Assembly (NCBI RefSeq): GCF_021018895.1
Contig: NC_079364.1
Location: 11,425,885-11,489,884 of the forward strand
Origin: Seriola aureovittata
Lineage: Eukaryota > Chordata > Actinopteri > Carangiformes > Carangidae
Direction of reading: 5' to 3'
Length of the DNA stretch: 64,000 bases
In this document: piece after piece, positions 1-11,900 of the stretch
Position numbering within the stretch: position 1 is the stretch's first letter
Layout: each line of letters opens with the position of its first letter
Made by a program: the position numbers and the translations under genes
Notes under the pieces: generated by a model
Told to the model about the DNA's origin: nothing
Databases searched by the model: none
What the model saw: only the letters and a program-made list of their open reading frames with translations

Positions 1-568
1 CGTCTGAATCTGCGCCTCTTTTCTCCTTTACACTGTTCAGCTGTTCTCTGTGTTAGAGGGAGAGTGGGTGTCGCATCTCATTGTTTACTTCACTTTGCTA
101 TGGTTCAGCAGTAAAGCTGGTTCCCAACACAGTTTGAGTAACTCTTTGTCTTTGCCTATGATAGTATGAAAGCTGAGACAGTAGCATTGATGATATTTTT
201 AAGGAGATGTGTCTCTTTCATTCTTGAAAGACCCTCAGCCCTCTGTACTGTAGTTGCAGCACCCAAGTATAATGCAGTCTGACTGCACGAGGCTATTAAT
301 ATTAATCTCTCTCCTACAGGTAACCTGCGTATGACACACTTCACCGAAAGTTAGTTCAACCCGCATTTGAACCCGTATACTGTATATTTGATTACTGAGC
401 ATCTAAAAGAGGCTCTAGCTCACACAATTTAATGCCAAACCACAGAATTAAACTGCGAACAATAGCATCTCATAGAACAAGATTTAAATAAAGTTAACTT
501 TCAGTTTTAATTCAGGTTGTCTTTCGCCCACTTGCTCTCTGTTGCTTGCTTATTGGGCCCATAATGGC

Positions 569-605
569 TTTTTTTTTTTCTTCTTCTTTTTTTTTTTTTT
601 TTTTT
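569..605. repeat. T-rich tract
   Basis: Two long T runs are separated by a short TTC-rich interruption. This could be the reverse-strand poly(A) tail of an old retroposed copy, but the flanking sequence shows no recognisable SINE or LINE body, so only the simple repeat is called. Confidence 0.85.
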
Positions 606-2511
606 ACATTTTTCCAGTCAGTCTCAAAACATTTCAAATTAACTAGTTTGCATAAAGTGTTGCAAAAAGTCTGCCATCACACAAAGGGGCAGCATGAATG
701 TAGAAGTGTGGAAAATGGTGGACACTTTCAGGCCGCCTCTCCTCAGAAGGCTCTCGTGATGTGGCACTTGATCTTACATACGAAAAGCCAAAGAGGTAAT
801 TGTGTGAAGAGTGAAAGACGAGCTTAAGCACAAGCACTTTGTTTGAGGCACACTGATTAAATCTTCGGTAACACTATTAACACCTCAACAACAACAGTAG
901 ACAAAAATAGTCATGTTCACCAAAGCGGTGTTATGTCTACCTTGCATTTATACGAGCAGGTCAGGAGGACGGTTGGAAAGCAAAGTCAGCTATCAATGCA
1001 TTGGCCCATTCAGGTAGACTGCCAATGCAGGTTTAACCTGCTTCAAGAGGTTCAATAGCGGTAAGTAGCAATGAGCATGGTCAGGGCTACAGTTTGAGCC
1101 ATGGGAATCCATCTGTCTATGCAGCCTCTCTCTTCCTTCTCTTCCAGCTATGTGTCTCAATGTTGATTTCTAATTTATCCTTACATGGGCTGCGGGTAAT
1201 GAATGCTTCCTTTAAAGAGTTTATTGGACAAGACGAATGTGTTCAATGGTCAACCACAACCTGCATCTGCTCGCACGCCTGTTTCTGTTTGTTTGCCTGT
1301 GTGTTTTTCTGTCAACCAAATGTTCACTGTTTCAAGAAATACTTCCCGATCACTGCGCGCTGTGCAACAGATTCTGCTTCATCGCAGTCTCCACTGTTGG
1401 ATGGTGAGCTTTTGTGGGTGGAGGGCATGACCTTGGATTACCTCAGTGAAAAGGGTTTTGTTTATTTTTTTTGTCAGATATTTACAAGTCGACCTGCTTG
1501 TACGCTACAGTGAAAATGAGAAGAATTCTTGTCAGGCATGATTTTTCCGCAAGCAAATTGCATGGACAGCCTGTACCTCTGGATGCCTGAACTGGAGTCA
1601 TTGAGCTGGATGCAATACATTAGTGCTCTCAGGATTCTCTTAGCGGAATAACGCTCTTCTCCTATGACAGAAAACGAACGAGAGATGAATTACAATCACC
1701 TCCTATAGCTTGTGAGCAACACCTTGTGCTCACAAAGAGCCAAATCTCGTTTGGCCAGCTGAGACTGGACACAGGAAACTGGTGCGGTAATGAGAGGCGT
1801 GCCCGTGGTTATACCTACAGAATGTCTTCTTCTCACCTTGAGGTGCAAATAATTACCTCTCCTCTCACCTGCAGAGCCAGGTGTCTTGCTGAGACAAGGC
1901 AATGAGACCGACATCCCCCCTTGGCATGGGTGGGCTTTTAAATCTTACCCTAACATTAAAGAAAGAAAGTGAAACACTTTTCATACAGTTTCAAAACTCT
2001 GTGGAAGAATTCAGACTGGGCAGCCACTGGTATTGGTGCCAACCATTTACACCTTCCCCTGCACTCCTTTTGCTTTGTTTACCAATATTAGAGAGATTAA
2101 TTAAAGCAACACAACAGAAGTGTTTATTAGGTAGCATAAAGGGCTCACCAAAGTGACAGAAGAGGCCACCTGAGAAATAATACACAGACAATACCTTTTC
2201 ATCAACACTTATTAGCATGATGTCTTTTTTTCTCCTATTAGCATAACAATTTAAAACTACTCAGTCTAATAACAGTTCATTGTCGCACGTTCCTTGTGCA
2301 ATTTGAGTGATGCACACCAAGGTATTGCTTTACACAATTTCATGAGCAACACCTGATTCAATTGTTTGCACTCGTGGTCGGCTGAATGAAAGCATCTGAT
2401 AAATAAAAATTCATGAAATTTTACGAGGTAGTTTCCCAAGAAGGTGATACTGACTTAAACTAGTCTAAAATTAAAGCTGTTGAGATTGAGTACATATGTG
2501 AGAGACATGAC

Positions 2512-2522
2512 CATACATACAT

Positions 2523-2588
<66 letters not shown>
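2512..2588. repeat. (AT)n microsatellite with CATA leader
   Basis: An almost pure AT dinucleotide run from about 2531 to 2588 is preceded by several CATA/TACA tetranucleotides. The tract is self-complementary and is expected to be length-polymorphic. Confidence 0.97.
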
Positions 2589-2590
<2 letters not shown>

Positions 2591-4137
2591 CCATATTCTC
2601 ACTCTATTTTGTATGTTCTCCTACTTGTTTCTAAAATTCACCATACTTTAAAATAATCGACATCTATTTGTGCATGTCATGCTGACAACATTGCAACAGG
2701 TGTAGGTAGGTGTCCATGCAAAAGGGTGACAAGAAGTTTAACAAAGACAACTTTAAACCGAAGTAAACTCTATTAATGAAACCCTCAGCCTGACAGACCT
2801 TATCCCTCCCGACAGACAAGTGACTGGCAACACATTTTCTCAATCTGGAACCTTCCATTTGCTCAGGTCACGACGGAGGGGAGATTAACAGGTGAAAGTA
2901 TTTCAAGGATACTAAATAATAAACAAAACAGTAATTTTACGATGCACTGAAGACAGGTATTGTTGCCGTCCAATTTCAGCTACACCCTTCTCACAGGATC
3001 TATATTAATACATTGTAATCTACAGTGGAAATCTTTTATCCTTACCCCAACCACTTGCAAGAGGATGCGCACCTGTTTTAATATCACTGAATGGACAAAG
3101 CTTTTTTTATAACTCGGCTGATAAATTGTACTGAAACGGAGAATGACATTCATGATTTAACACTTTAATAAGCCCGTGAAAGTTGAAGAACAGGGTCTTG
3201 TTCAAAGAGTCGGAAGCTGCCTTTTCACATATGAATTTGCAACACAAAGTTATCTTATGTTTAAAGCACCATCTAACCACCAAGTCTCACGTAAATCATA
3301 ATGAGAAAAATAATGCTTTAGGATGGTATCGGGTCAGCAGGCTCTTGCTTGCAGTGAGATCAATAGTAGTTTTTTTGGAATGACACTGAATAATGTCTGG
3401 ACTGCACAGGCATATGTCCAAACTTGCTCCCGTGTTCCGTCTAATTCATTGGTTCATATGACAAAAGACAGAAATAAGAACATGGACTACTTTACATCAA
3501 AATAGGTCAAAGTGATTTTCTACAGAGGAAGTAGAACCATATGGGTCACTGCATTATTTCTGGAAAATCAGAAAGAACAAGTGTTGTAGGATTGTTGAAA
3601 ATTACCAATTTTATATAGGTGACCTAGTAGAGTGTCTATATTTGTCCTGCATTGGGCTTACTGTATGTGGAAGAAGTGGATTTGTATCTCTCTCACTTTC
3701 ACATCTCAGCTCATTTTATCTGGACTTAATAGCCTTTGCTCTTTCCTCTACATGGCTGCCTGTCAGTGTTAGCTACCCCATGTCTGTCAAGGCTAGACTA
3801 CAACAAAAACATTGTGAATTTGCATTTTCAAAGCCATTCACTTGCCTCATATTTTCTCATAATATCTCAAGGTCTTGTTTTAGAGGGTTTGGTTTGGGTC
3901 TGATATCAAGAAACTAATCTTAATGAATCCCCAAATGAACTCCTAATTGAGCTGTTTTACTCGACAACACGTCTGAGTAGCATTGTCGTTTTGATTTCAA
4001 AAGATTGGGGATTTGTAAACAGGATTTGAGATTTCCTCTTTGGTGTTTGGCTTGACTTGGACTCAACTAGGCCAGCTCAGTTTGTCTTGTCTAAGGCGAT
4101 TTTGACTCCAGGGATGGTTACAGTCTCACCCTCTGTA

Positions 4138-4292
4138 GCTGAGTGTCTCTGTCTCTTCCTCTTTATCTCCCTCTCCCCATCCCTCCTCAGCAGCTATCTC
4201 CTTCTTTCTGTCTGTGCACTATACCAACCACTCCTCCCTCTATCTTTCTTGTCTCCTTCCCTCTCTGTGCCCTCTGTCTCAGTCACCCTGTA
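4138..4292. repeat. Pyrimidine-rich (TCTC/CCCT) low-complexity tract
   Basis: The plus strand is dominated by C and T, with many TCTC, CCCT and CTGTC units. Overlapping open frames here encode only S/L/P-rich low-complexity peptides and are not considered genes. Confidence 0.75.
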
Positions 4293-5094
4293 GCAAACAG
4301 GTGTATCTGTCTCTCTCCTGATGAGTTTATTACTCTGAAGTGTCTCCATAGTCCCCTCGGACCCCCTGCCTCCTAATACGCTTAGCCCTCACAGCTTATG
4401 TCAGCCAGAGTGGGTGGTCTGATAACGCTCCACTTGATCAAGCCATTCACATCAAGGTCCATCTGGTCCATAGTCACTTCGGTCAGCTTGGATGTCAGGG
4501 AGTAGACACACAGACAGACAAACACCCACACAGAGTAACCTTCCTCCACCCATTAAAGGTGATGGGAGTGACACTGCAGTGTGGTGCCAACGGTGACCAC
4601 CTTCCCAGACCTGGGGGAACATTTGTCGACAACTTCTTTTTTCTTTTTTCCCTCACTGAACTTGTATGGAGATTAATGCAGAGTGACTCAGCTTGGTTCC
4701 TTCAACACATCAAGCTGGTGTGCTCTCAAGAGGAATCAGGAAGAAGTCCATTACATATACAGCTAAACGACTGAATTCTCAGTCCCCTCTCAAAAAGCAT
4801 TCACCATTTTATCGCAGGTATAAATGGGCAAAGCTTTAATACATATCAACTTAAAGCTGAAAACATGTCCTAATCAGCCAATCTAAACTATAAAGCATGG
4901 TAGTAGGAGAAGAGGTAATGATTTATAAAAGCAGATTTTCTTTCTGCTTATCAGCAACTTCAGGATTTTTAAATTAAACCTACATTAGCTGAGATTTTGG
5001 CTTCTCGGGGCAGTATTATCACATTTGAAACACAACACTGATATACTATCGTCTATTTATGTTATGAGGCAAACGCGTTAGCAACCAATTGCTT

Positions 5095-5300
5095 ATTTAC
5101 AAACCCAGCAAATATGAGGCAGCATTAGCATTCATTTGGAGCTGTGTTTTGTGGCCAGCTCTGGTCTCGTTTCCACCAACTCTTCGGGGAAATATCTGGA
5201 TATTTAGCTGCTAAATACTTCACTGTGTTTACAAGCGAGGAGGTAGCGTACGGTGGGTTTATCAGAGCTTTTTGCCTGAAAACAGCCACCTGCTAGCTGC
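5095..5300 (+). repeat. Old dispersed repeat, copy 1 (related to 57236-57465)
   Basis: The block resembles a second copy at about 57236-57465 in the same orientation. Shared segments in order are a GCATTAGCATTCATTTGGAG-like segment, a GTGTTTTGTGGCCA-like segment, a CTCCACC-like segment followed by GGGGAAATA, then a TTTAGCTGCTAAAT-like segment and CTTCAC. This copy lacks roughly 50 bp present in the middle of the other. I recall similar sequence as a common fish repeat but cannot name the family, and no target duplication is visible. Confidence 0.55.
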
Positions 5301-5759
5301 ATCTGAAAACCAAGCTGGAATGTGAATTAACCTAAACAGTGAAGCCGAGGGTGATTGTTTTTCGTTTTTCAGCCACATTCCATAGTATGTCATACGTGTG
5401 CAACATCGTGACAATATAACGAATCGAGATTGAAGGGAAAAATTGGACGGGCAGATAACTACTGTGATATCACGATCACTTGTCACAAGATGCTATTGCA
5501 AGGTTCATAATGTTCTACATTTACAGTAACAGAAAGATGTGAGACTCCTCATCCAGGATGCCACCCTACACTGTTTCATATTCACAGAACAGTGGCTTAT
5601 ATAAATAACAACAAACTAACACATGTAGTGAGTAATCCACAGTGGCTCCGTGCTCTGATCCTGGACAGCAGAGGCAAAACAGGAGGTACATTTTTGTGCT
5701 TCCCATCAACCTCCCACCCACCTCGTTTCCTTCACTCTCTCTTTCTCGCTCACCTCTTG

Positions 5760-5876
5760 CAATTTTTGTCTCCGTCTTCTACTAGCAAACACATGCAACC
5801 CCCCCCACCCCCCTTCCTCCCTCTCGCCCTACCTCCCCTCCCCTCCTCCCCCGCCTCATCTACCCCACCTTCCCAC
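5760..5876. repeat. C-rich polypyrimidine tract
   Basis: The plus strand is nearly all C and T, with several runs of five or more C. Such tracts can form triplex (H-DNA) structures and often mutate quickly. The apparent poly-proline frame across it is a composition artefact. Confidence 0.85.
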
Positions 5877-6879
5877 CAGGAGATATCAAAGGGGTTGAAT
5901 GCAAAACAAAGACTCCAACCCATCCCTATAGAGCGGTGCAGTGCCTGCGCTTACATGTGTATCACGCTGAAGTGAGAGTGCAGCAGCACCTGATTCCCTC
6001 AGAGCTGCTGCGAGTCTTTGTAGACTCTCAAGGCCTTGAAGTATGCATATGGGTTGTGTTCATCATCGGTTGATATACACAACAGCAGCAGATAACCTTC
6101 TGACTCTGAAGTGTCCACAGGTGCTACTCACAATGATGTTTAACATGCAAAATAACAGACTGAGGCACTTACATTTCACATTTCCCTCAAACATCAGTTA
6201 TTTACGGCGTGTTATTTGTTGGAGCCAAAGCTGCTTGGTGCTTCCATAAGATGAATGGCTTGAGGAGTAATAGCTTATTTATGTGATAGTGATATGTTGT
6301 ATTCAATTTACACTGTTTCCATAATCCATTCCAAGTGTTTTCTGCATCCTCACAGTCCTCATCAATTGTATAAAAAAAAAAAAAAAAAGTACTCTCTATA
6401 CTTCATACCATACTTTAATGTCTGGTTGTCAATGGAAACCGCACACTCTTTTTTTCCCTTCTGTCCTTGTAGAAAATGCACACAGCTCATACTAAGGTGA
6501 GCCTTTTAAATGTTTTTCTTCTTAGCACAGTAGGAAATTCATCTGTGACTGAATATATTTAATTTATGTGTTTAACCATTAATGGTTCAAGCATTACAAA
6601 CAGGACATCCATCTGCTGATAGGAATAGGGAGGGAAACACATTAGCACCATCTAGTGGTAAGTTTAGAAGAACTTTTCTGTCCCATTACATGATGTCACA
6701 TGTATTTTTTAAGATTTTTTTTTACATGTGTGGGCTAAAACCTGCAGTTTTTATGAGAAAATCATAATTGGGGCCTTAAACGGTAAACATCTATCCATCT
6801 ATCTGTAGCTGTTTACTTCCTGGAAAATGCATTAGATTGTATAATCTGACATAATGTCATCGTGCCATGCAGATGAAGT

Positions 6880-6990
6880 ACTCTGATTAATAGAAATCTC
6901 AAACCAGAGCTAATTAACCAATAGTAGAGAATTATGAATGTCAATTAAATTATGAATTCACTCCCAGCATGTTCATGTAATTAACTTCAA
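6880..6990. promoter_or_regulatory. Cluster of homeodomain-type cores (candidate enhancer or CNE)
   Basis: Within about 110 bp there are several TAATTA or ATTAA cores: CTGATTAATAG near 6883, GCTAATTAACC near 6908, TCAATTAAATTATG near 6940 and GTAATTAAC near 6977. Such clustering is common in conserved developmental enhancers. It is also possible by chance in AT-rich DNA, so this is only a candidate that needs cross-species alignment. Confidence 0.2.
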
Positions 6991-7439
6991 ATGTGTCCTC
7001 ACACACATTTATTCTTAAAATCCCCCTTTACCTGTTTGAAAGTGCCAGTGCTTCATGTTATATATAATAGATCAGCCCATTTGCCAGAGCATTTATACAC
7101 CACTAATAAGCACCGCTCGTGTAAGTCACTCATCCCCATACCATCTAAATCAAAGAAATCAAGGCGCATAACAAGCCTTTCTACGAATACACCACTGTAT
7201 TCTCTCCCTGTTATTTTCTTATTTGTGTCACTCATAACGGTGTGGATGATTCTAATTCCATTTGAGACGTCCAGGTTATAATTTTGTTGCGTCACTGTGA
7301 AAGCAGCACTGATAGCGGTATAGTGAAGTTCAACGAGGTAAATATTGAATCAGTCTGGCCTAATGTTAAACCACTGTCTTACTCCCTCTGGGATGTATTT
7401 GGTTTTGCGGCATCCATATTTAATTGCACAGTCACTGTT

Positions 7440-7625
7440 TGAAGAATTAACCCAGCCAAACAAGTACCTATTAATTAATGTAGGAGACTTCGTGTCAAAT
7501 CTAAATGCCTAGAAGTCCACATTGCAAGAATAATGTGCCATTTATCTACATAATAGAGTTAATTATTGTGGTCAGGGTATTGATATGATTCTAATTGTGG
7601 TATGCCACAGTCTGTTCCAGTGGGA
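7440..7625. promoter_or_regulatory. Second TAATTA-rich block (candidate enhancer or CNE)
   Basis: The block contains ATTAATTAATG near 7470, AGTTAATTATTG near 7557 and TCTAATTGTGG near 7587, in complex, non-repetitive sequence with no low-complexity run. It resembles the texture of vertebrate conserved non-coding elements, but conservation cannot be judged from one genome. Confidence 0.2.
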
Positions 7626-8975
7626 GTTCTGCATTTGTTGAATACATAATGATACGACTGATGCTACTGTTTTCTTTTATAGCTAGTTAACTTTGAGTGA
7701 CAAGTTTGTTCACTTTTGTATTTACAAGGATAGTCCATATTACTGACATCATTCAAGATATCAGGTAAATATATCCTGTAAATCAGATGTAAAATTATCA
7801 TATTAGAGTTAATTACAGAGTACACGAATATTTGATTTTTTAAAATCCTTAAGCTTTCAGTTCTGTGATGGTCCCTCTATTTTTGAAAGATTTTGCAGTA
7901 AGAGAGAAGAACTTTACTTTGATTTTTTTTCTTTCAGTTTTAAAATATGTACCGAAGAACAGATTGTTTTGTTGAAATGAGCAGTCTATTTTTTTTCCAG
8001 AGATAAAAATAAAGCCCTCCAAATGTCAGCTATACACAGTGGTGTTCTGGTATTTGTAGAAGTGGGAGAGTGTCAGAGGTCATCTGCCACTGGTTTTTAT
8101 GTCAGCATCCAAGTGCTTTAACAGATGGCTTTGTCGAGTTTGTTGCATTTTCACTTTTTGTACTTTTTTTGTACGTTTTGTACTTCATTTACCCTTTTTT
8201 ACCCCAGCACGCAGGTGTATCCCGACTGCAGAAGGAGCAATCAGACTTTGACTGACTGTATCATTCATGGAGCTGGATGACGAACTCTCTTTGTCTCTGT
8301 CTTCTGCTGTCTTTACCCCCTTCTGTCTGCCTTTAACGCCAATTTCAGATCTTTTGCCACATCTTGTTGACCATCCACACTATATAGTTGTGTTTCTCCT
8401 GTCTCTTTCTTCACTTTTCTAATTTTCAAAATAGAAAAAAAACATAATTTTATTGTACATTTTTAGAAGCTAGTAATAATGTGGTTGCAAAGTCATGGTG
8501 AACTCAATTACACTCGCCGTTTCCACCATGTTTAATATGAATATAATTTGGCAAAAATATTATTGGTACTTCAAAATGTTTGACACTGAATGAATATGTA
8601 AATTTATGTTATTGAATTGGCACTTCTTACAGTAATATGATCACAATTAAAACATATCTAAAAATTTCTTTTTTGCCTGTCCTCTCTCTTCTTTTTCTTA
8701 GCCTACTTTTCTTTCCCATCCCCAGTGTTTGTAAGGCCCCTGGTGAAGGTCATGCTAGAAGCAGGAGTAAACATAGTAATTTATGGACACTGCGTGTAAT
8801 TGTAGTCTTCTGCTTGGACACAAGGAAGAAGGAGGCATCAAATCGCAGTGTGATATTTTTTGGGGTCTTATTAAGGACCCACATGGAAACAGTAGGCAAC
8901 AAAGAGAGAAAGAGAAAGAACATATACTAAATATCGATAGCTGAAAATCAATTATGCCGTAGCTTCTGCCTTGAT

Positions 8976-8998
8976 CATTATTATTATTATTATTTTTA
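8976..8998. repeat. (ATT)n microsatellite
   Basis: This is a short run of ATT trinucleotides, about six units, ending in a T run. Confidence 0.9.
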
Positions 8999-11900
8999 GC
9001 TTCAACCTATGCTGCAACATGAAGCAACAGGAATAAATCACATCTTTTACTGGATTAGATAAAAAATAATATAAATAAAAAAAAAACAACCTTCAAGTAC
9101 AACCACCAAAAAACACCTCCTCTGAAGTAGCTCCAAGCAGAAAAAAAAGCCAGCATTCAACATAACATCCAATGAATGCACTGAGGTACAGTATGTCTGT
9201 AAACTTACACGATGAATCGGGGCACACTTGATAGATAGGGGGGCTTGATTTCATATTCAAAACAAGCTTAGAATGACATAAACCACACTGTGTGATTCAC
9301 CCTTTCATTTGTCTATTTGTTAAATTGTATTTATTGTCTAAGGATTCTGCCTTTCTCTCTACTTAGTTTATAGCTGAACAGTTGTTTTACAGTTACATCA
9401 TGTTTAGACTGTGCACTTGAGAACTTTCCATGATGCTGATCTCGAGGCTGGGACTGGCCAAAGGTTCTATCCTGGCTGCTTCTTCTTCCCTGCCCACGCC
9501 AGTGGCAAGGTTGTCAGCAGCGGGAAGTGCCAGTCAATAACTTACCATGTCCAATCATTGTCTTCACCTGTTGCCTGACACAGTTAATGTTTTCTGGTCT
9601 TGAGTTCACCTCTCATGCCAAAGACTGGCCAAGTTAGAGCAGTTATAGTAAGTTGCCTTGTTGGTTGCTGTGTTTATGCTTTGCCAAGGTAACACATTTG
9701 TTAAGCATATCTCCTGCCTCTATCTGGACTAGGGTCCTTATTGCTATGGCTAGCAGCTTTCTCGCCTTTGCCAAGGTGTCAACTGAAGAGTGAAGTTCTT
9801 TAAAATATCAGGAAAATTATACTGAATATCAAAAGTTTCAGTCGACACTACCCTTGCCAGAAAAACAACAACGTCAGTAGTTTGTCCAAACCCTCAAAAC
9901 AATCTGTTTACATTTTTGTGACGTATGTTGTTGTCTTGCCAATACTAATTGTTGTGAATGAAAGGCGTGAGTGCTGTCATGATGTTATAACCCCACATAA
10001 CATCTTAAAGAGGAGGTAAGGGTAGATAGTCGGGGAAAAAATGTTTTTTTTTTATAGATATGTATTTCATTTTCAGCAAGCTGCCACTGAAGACATAAAC
10101 TTATGTATCTAGGTTTCTGTTCCATGATTGTTCAATAAAGCTTAGAGTAATGATGAATATTGATGATATGATAAAATGAATAAGGAAATCTGTTAATTGA
10201 TATTGTACCAGCTTTACTACAGAACAAGACCTGAAGGTTTAACCCCTCATTATCAACAATGAACCCACAACAAAAGGTTCTCATATAAGCATTTGCATTA
10301 TATTGTAGCAACGGTAGACAGTACAGTAGCTGTGATTTCTAAAAGAGTTGACATTTTTTTATGAAAACAATCTTACTGGAATTTTTGTGGGTCCTCAGTA
10401 AATGTGAGCTCCGTGAATTGTTAGCAATACTAGAAATAGAAGCAACAGACGTAGAGTAGCAATTTTACAGCACAAAGCAAGATTGCTTTAAAGCATAAAA
10501 CAGCAATTGTTTAGCCTTTTGTCGACACAATTTTAGTCCAGATCCTCTTTTCTAACAGGATAATTTCAGCTTTGAGCTGCGTCTGCTTGGAAAACATATT
10601 CACTGTTATCAGCGTTTTTCAGTGCTCTTCCTTCTTACTCTTCAAAATAGACGCAGAAGATGACAAATGATGACAGAATGAGGAGTAACATCCACGTTAC
10701 AACAGAAGATTGTAGATTTCTGAAAAATGCAGTCCTGATAATCAATAGTCAACATAATTTATGGAAAAAATGATTTGATTAACTAATATTTTTGCAGTAA
10801 TGAAGAGTTTCAGAGTACACGAGAACCCTTGTTGACTTTGCAATAATACTAAAAGGTTGGGTTTTTTTTGTTTTTGTTTTTAATTCTGATGATTTTCTCT
10901 CTGCTTCCATCTATTCTGATGGTCTGCCAGACAGTTCCTTAGCAACTGAAAACACACATTATCCCTCGACAGCACCATTCCCTCACACTCCCACCCCAGC
11001 ATCTCTGTTTCCCCAGGTCTTCCGCTAAAGAGGCAGAAAATGAGTTTCCTCTTTGATGTTGGAGCATAATGCAAGCAGTGCCACGACTACTGTATACCAC
11101 TGTGGTAATGGAGAACAAAGCCCAAGGAGGTGAGCAAGTGCGACCCTTGACTTTTCAATCCTCCTTTGCCTTTCTTAATACCACCACCTACAATCACTAG
11201 CACTTCTCATTAAAGGGCTCTTCCCATTAGAGTGAGTCAGTCCTTCTGAGTCTCTGGCCACAAGTCTTCGGTTATTTCTCATCAGTCCCACGCTGTTTTC
11301 ATTATGCCTTCTCTTCTCCATATTCCTGAAACGAGACTAGCAGCCGTAAACATAACAGAAAATATGGTTTTGTTTTGAAAAACAGCCCCTACATAGAGAA
11401 GAGAAGTTAGGTTGGCCCCAGATAATCAATGGGAAAGCGTCAGTCTATTGAATAAAACTCTGTTTCAGGCAAAGATCTGGGTTAAAAAGAAGCATCTAAG
11501 GTGCCTTTTTACATGAAACTTTTCTGCTGCTCGAAACAGAGATACCACAGATGCTTTTGAGCACTAATCCAGAAATACTCTACACAGATGGTCTCAAAAC
11601 CAATCACAGGAAAGTTTCAGGTTGGTGCCAAAGGCATTATTTTGATCATATAGTGAAAAGTACATTCATAAGTTCCACTACTGACTGTGAGACAAACCAA
11701 AATATTTCAGCTATATACTAACCCCAAACTAAAATAACAAATAACTAAAATAAATAATAATTCACAGTCTGCATTCATGCATATAGTATGCTGGATATAA
11801 ATGTTATTTGTTTAAACCGATTAGTCATTACATTTAACCTAATCAAACTGTGAATGTTCCATAAGCTTAACCACATGTTTACCATCGTAACCATGAGGAC

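Larger units (their letters stand above)
1..5094. other. Non-coding DNA, no gene recognised
   Basis: No reading frame in this stretch resembles a known protein. The longest, about 139 codons at 1094-1513 on the plus strand, is compositionally ordinary, rich in C, F and S, and has no domain I recognise. What can be named is simple sequence: a T-rich tract near 570-605, an (AT) microsatellite near 2512-2588 and a pyrimidine-rich stretch near 4138-4292. The rest looks like unique AT-rich vertebrate intergenic or intronic DNA. Confidence 0.6.
5301..8975. other. Non-coding DNA with simple repeats and TAATTA-rich blocks
   Basis: No convincing gene is present. A proline-rich frame of about 127 codons at 5592-5975 is explained by a C/T-rich tract at about 5760-5876. 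A poly(A) run lies near 6371-6388. Clusters of homeodomain-type core motifs occur near 6880-6990 and 7440-7620 and are listed separately. Pyrimidine-rich patches occur near 8280-8425 and 8670-8730. Confidence 0.55.

Noticed and set aside
1094..1513. 139-codon plus-strand frame
   Set aside because: Its composition is ordinary and it has no recognisable domain, splice context or CpG support. Frames of this size occur by chance in 64 kb.
5592..5975. Proline-rich 127-codon frame
   Set aside because: The prolines come from a C/T-rich low-complexity tract; no domain is seen.
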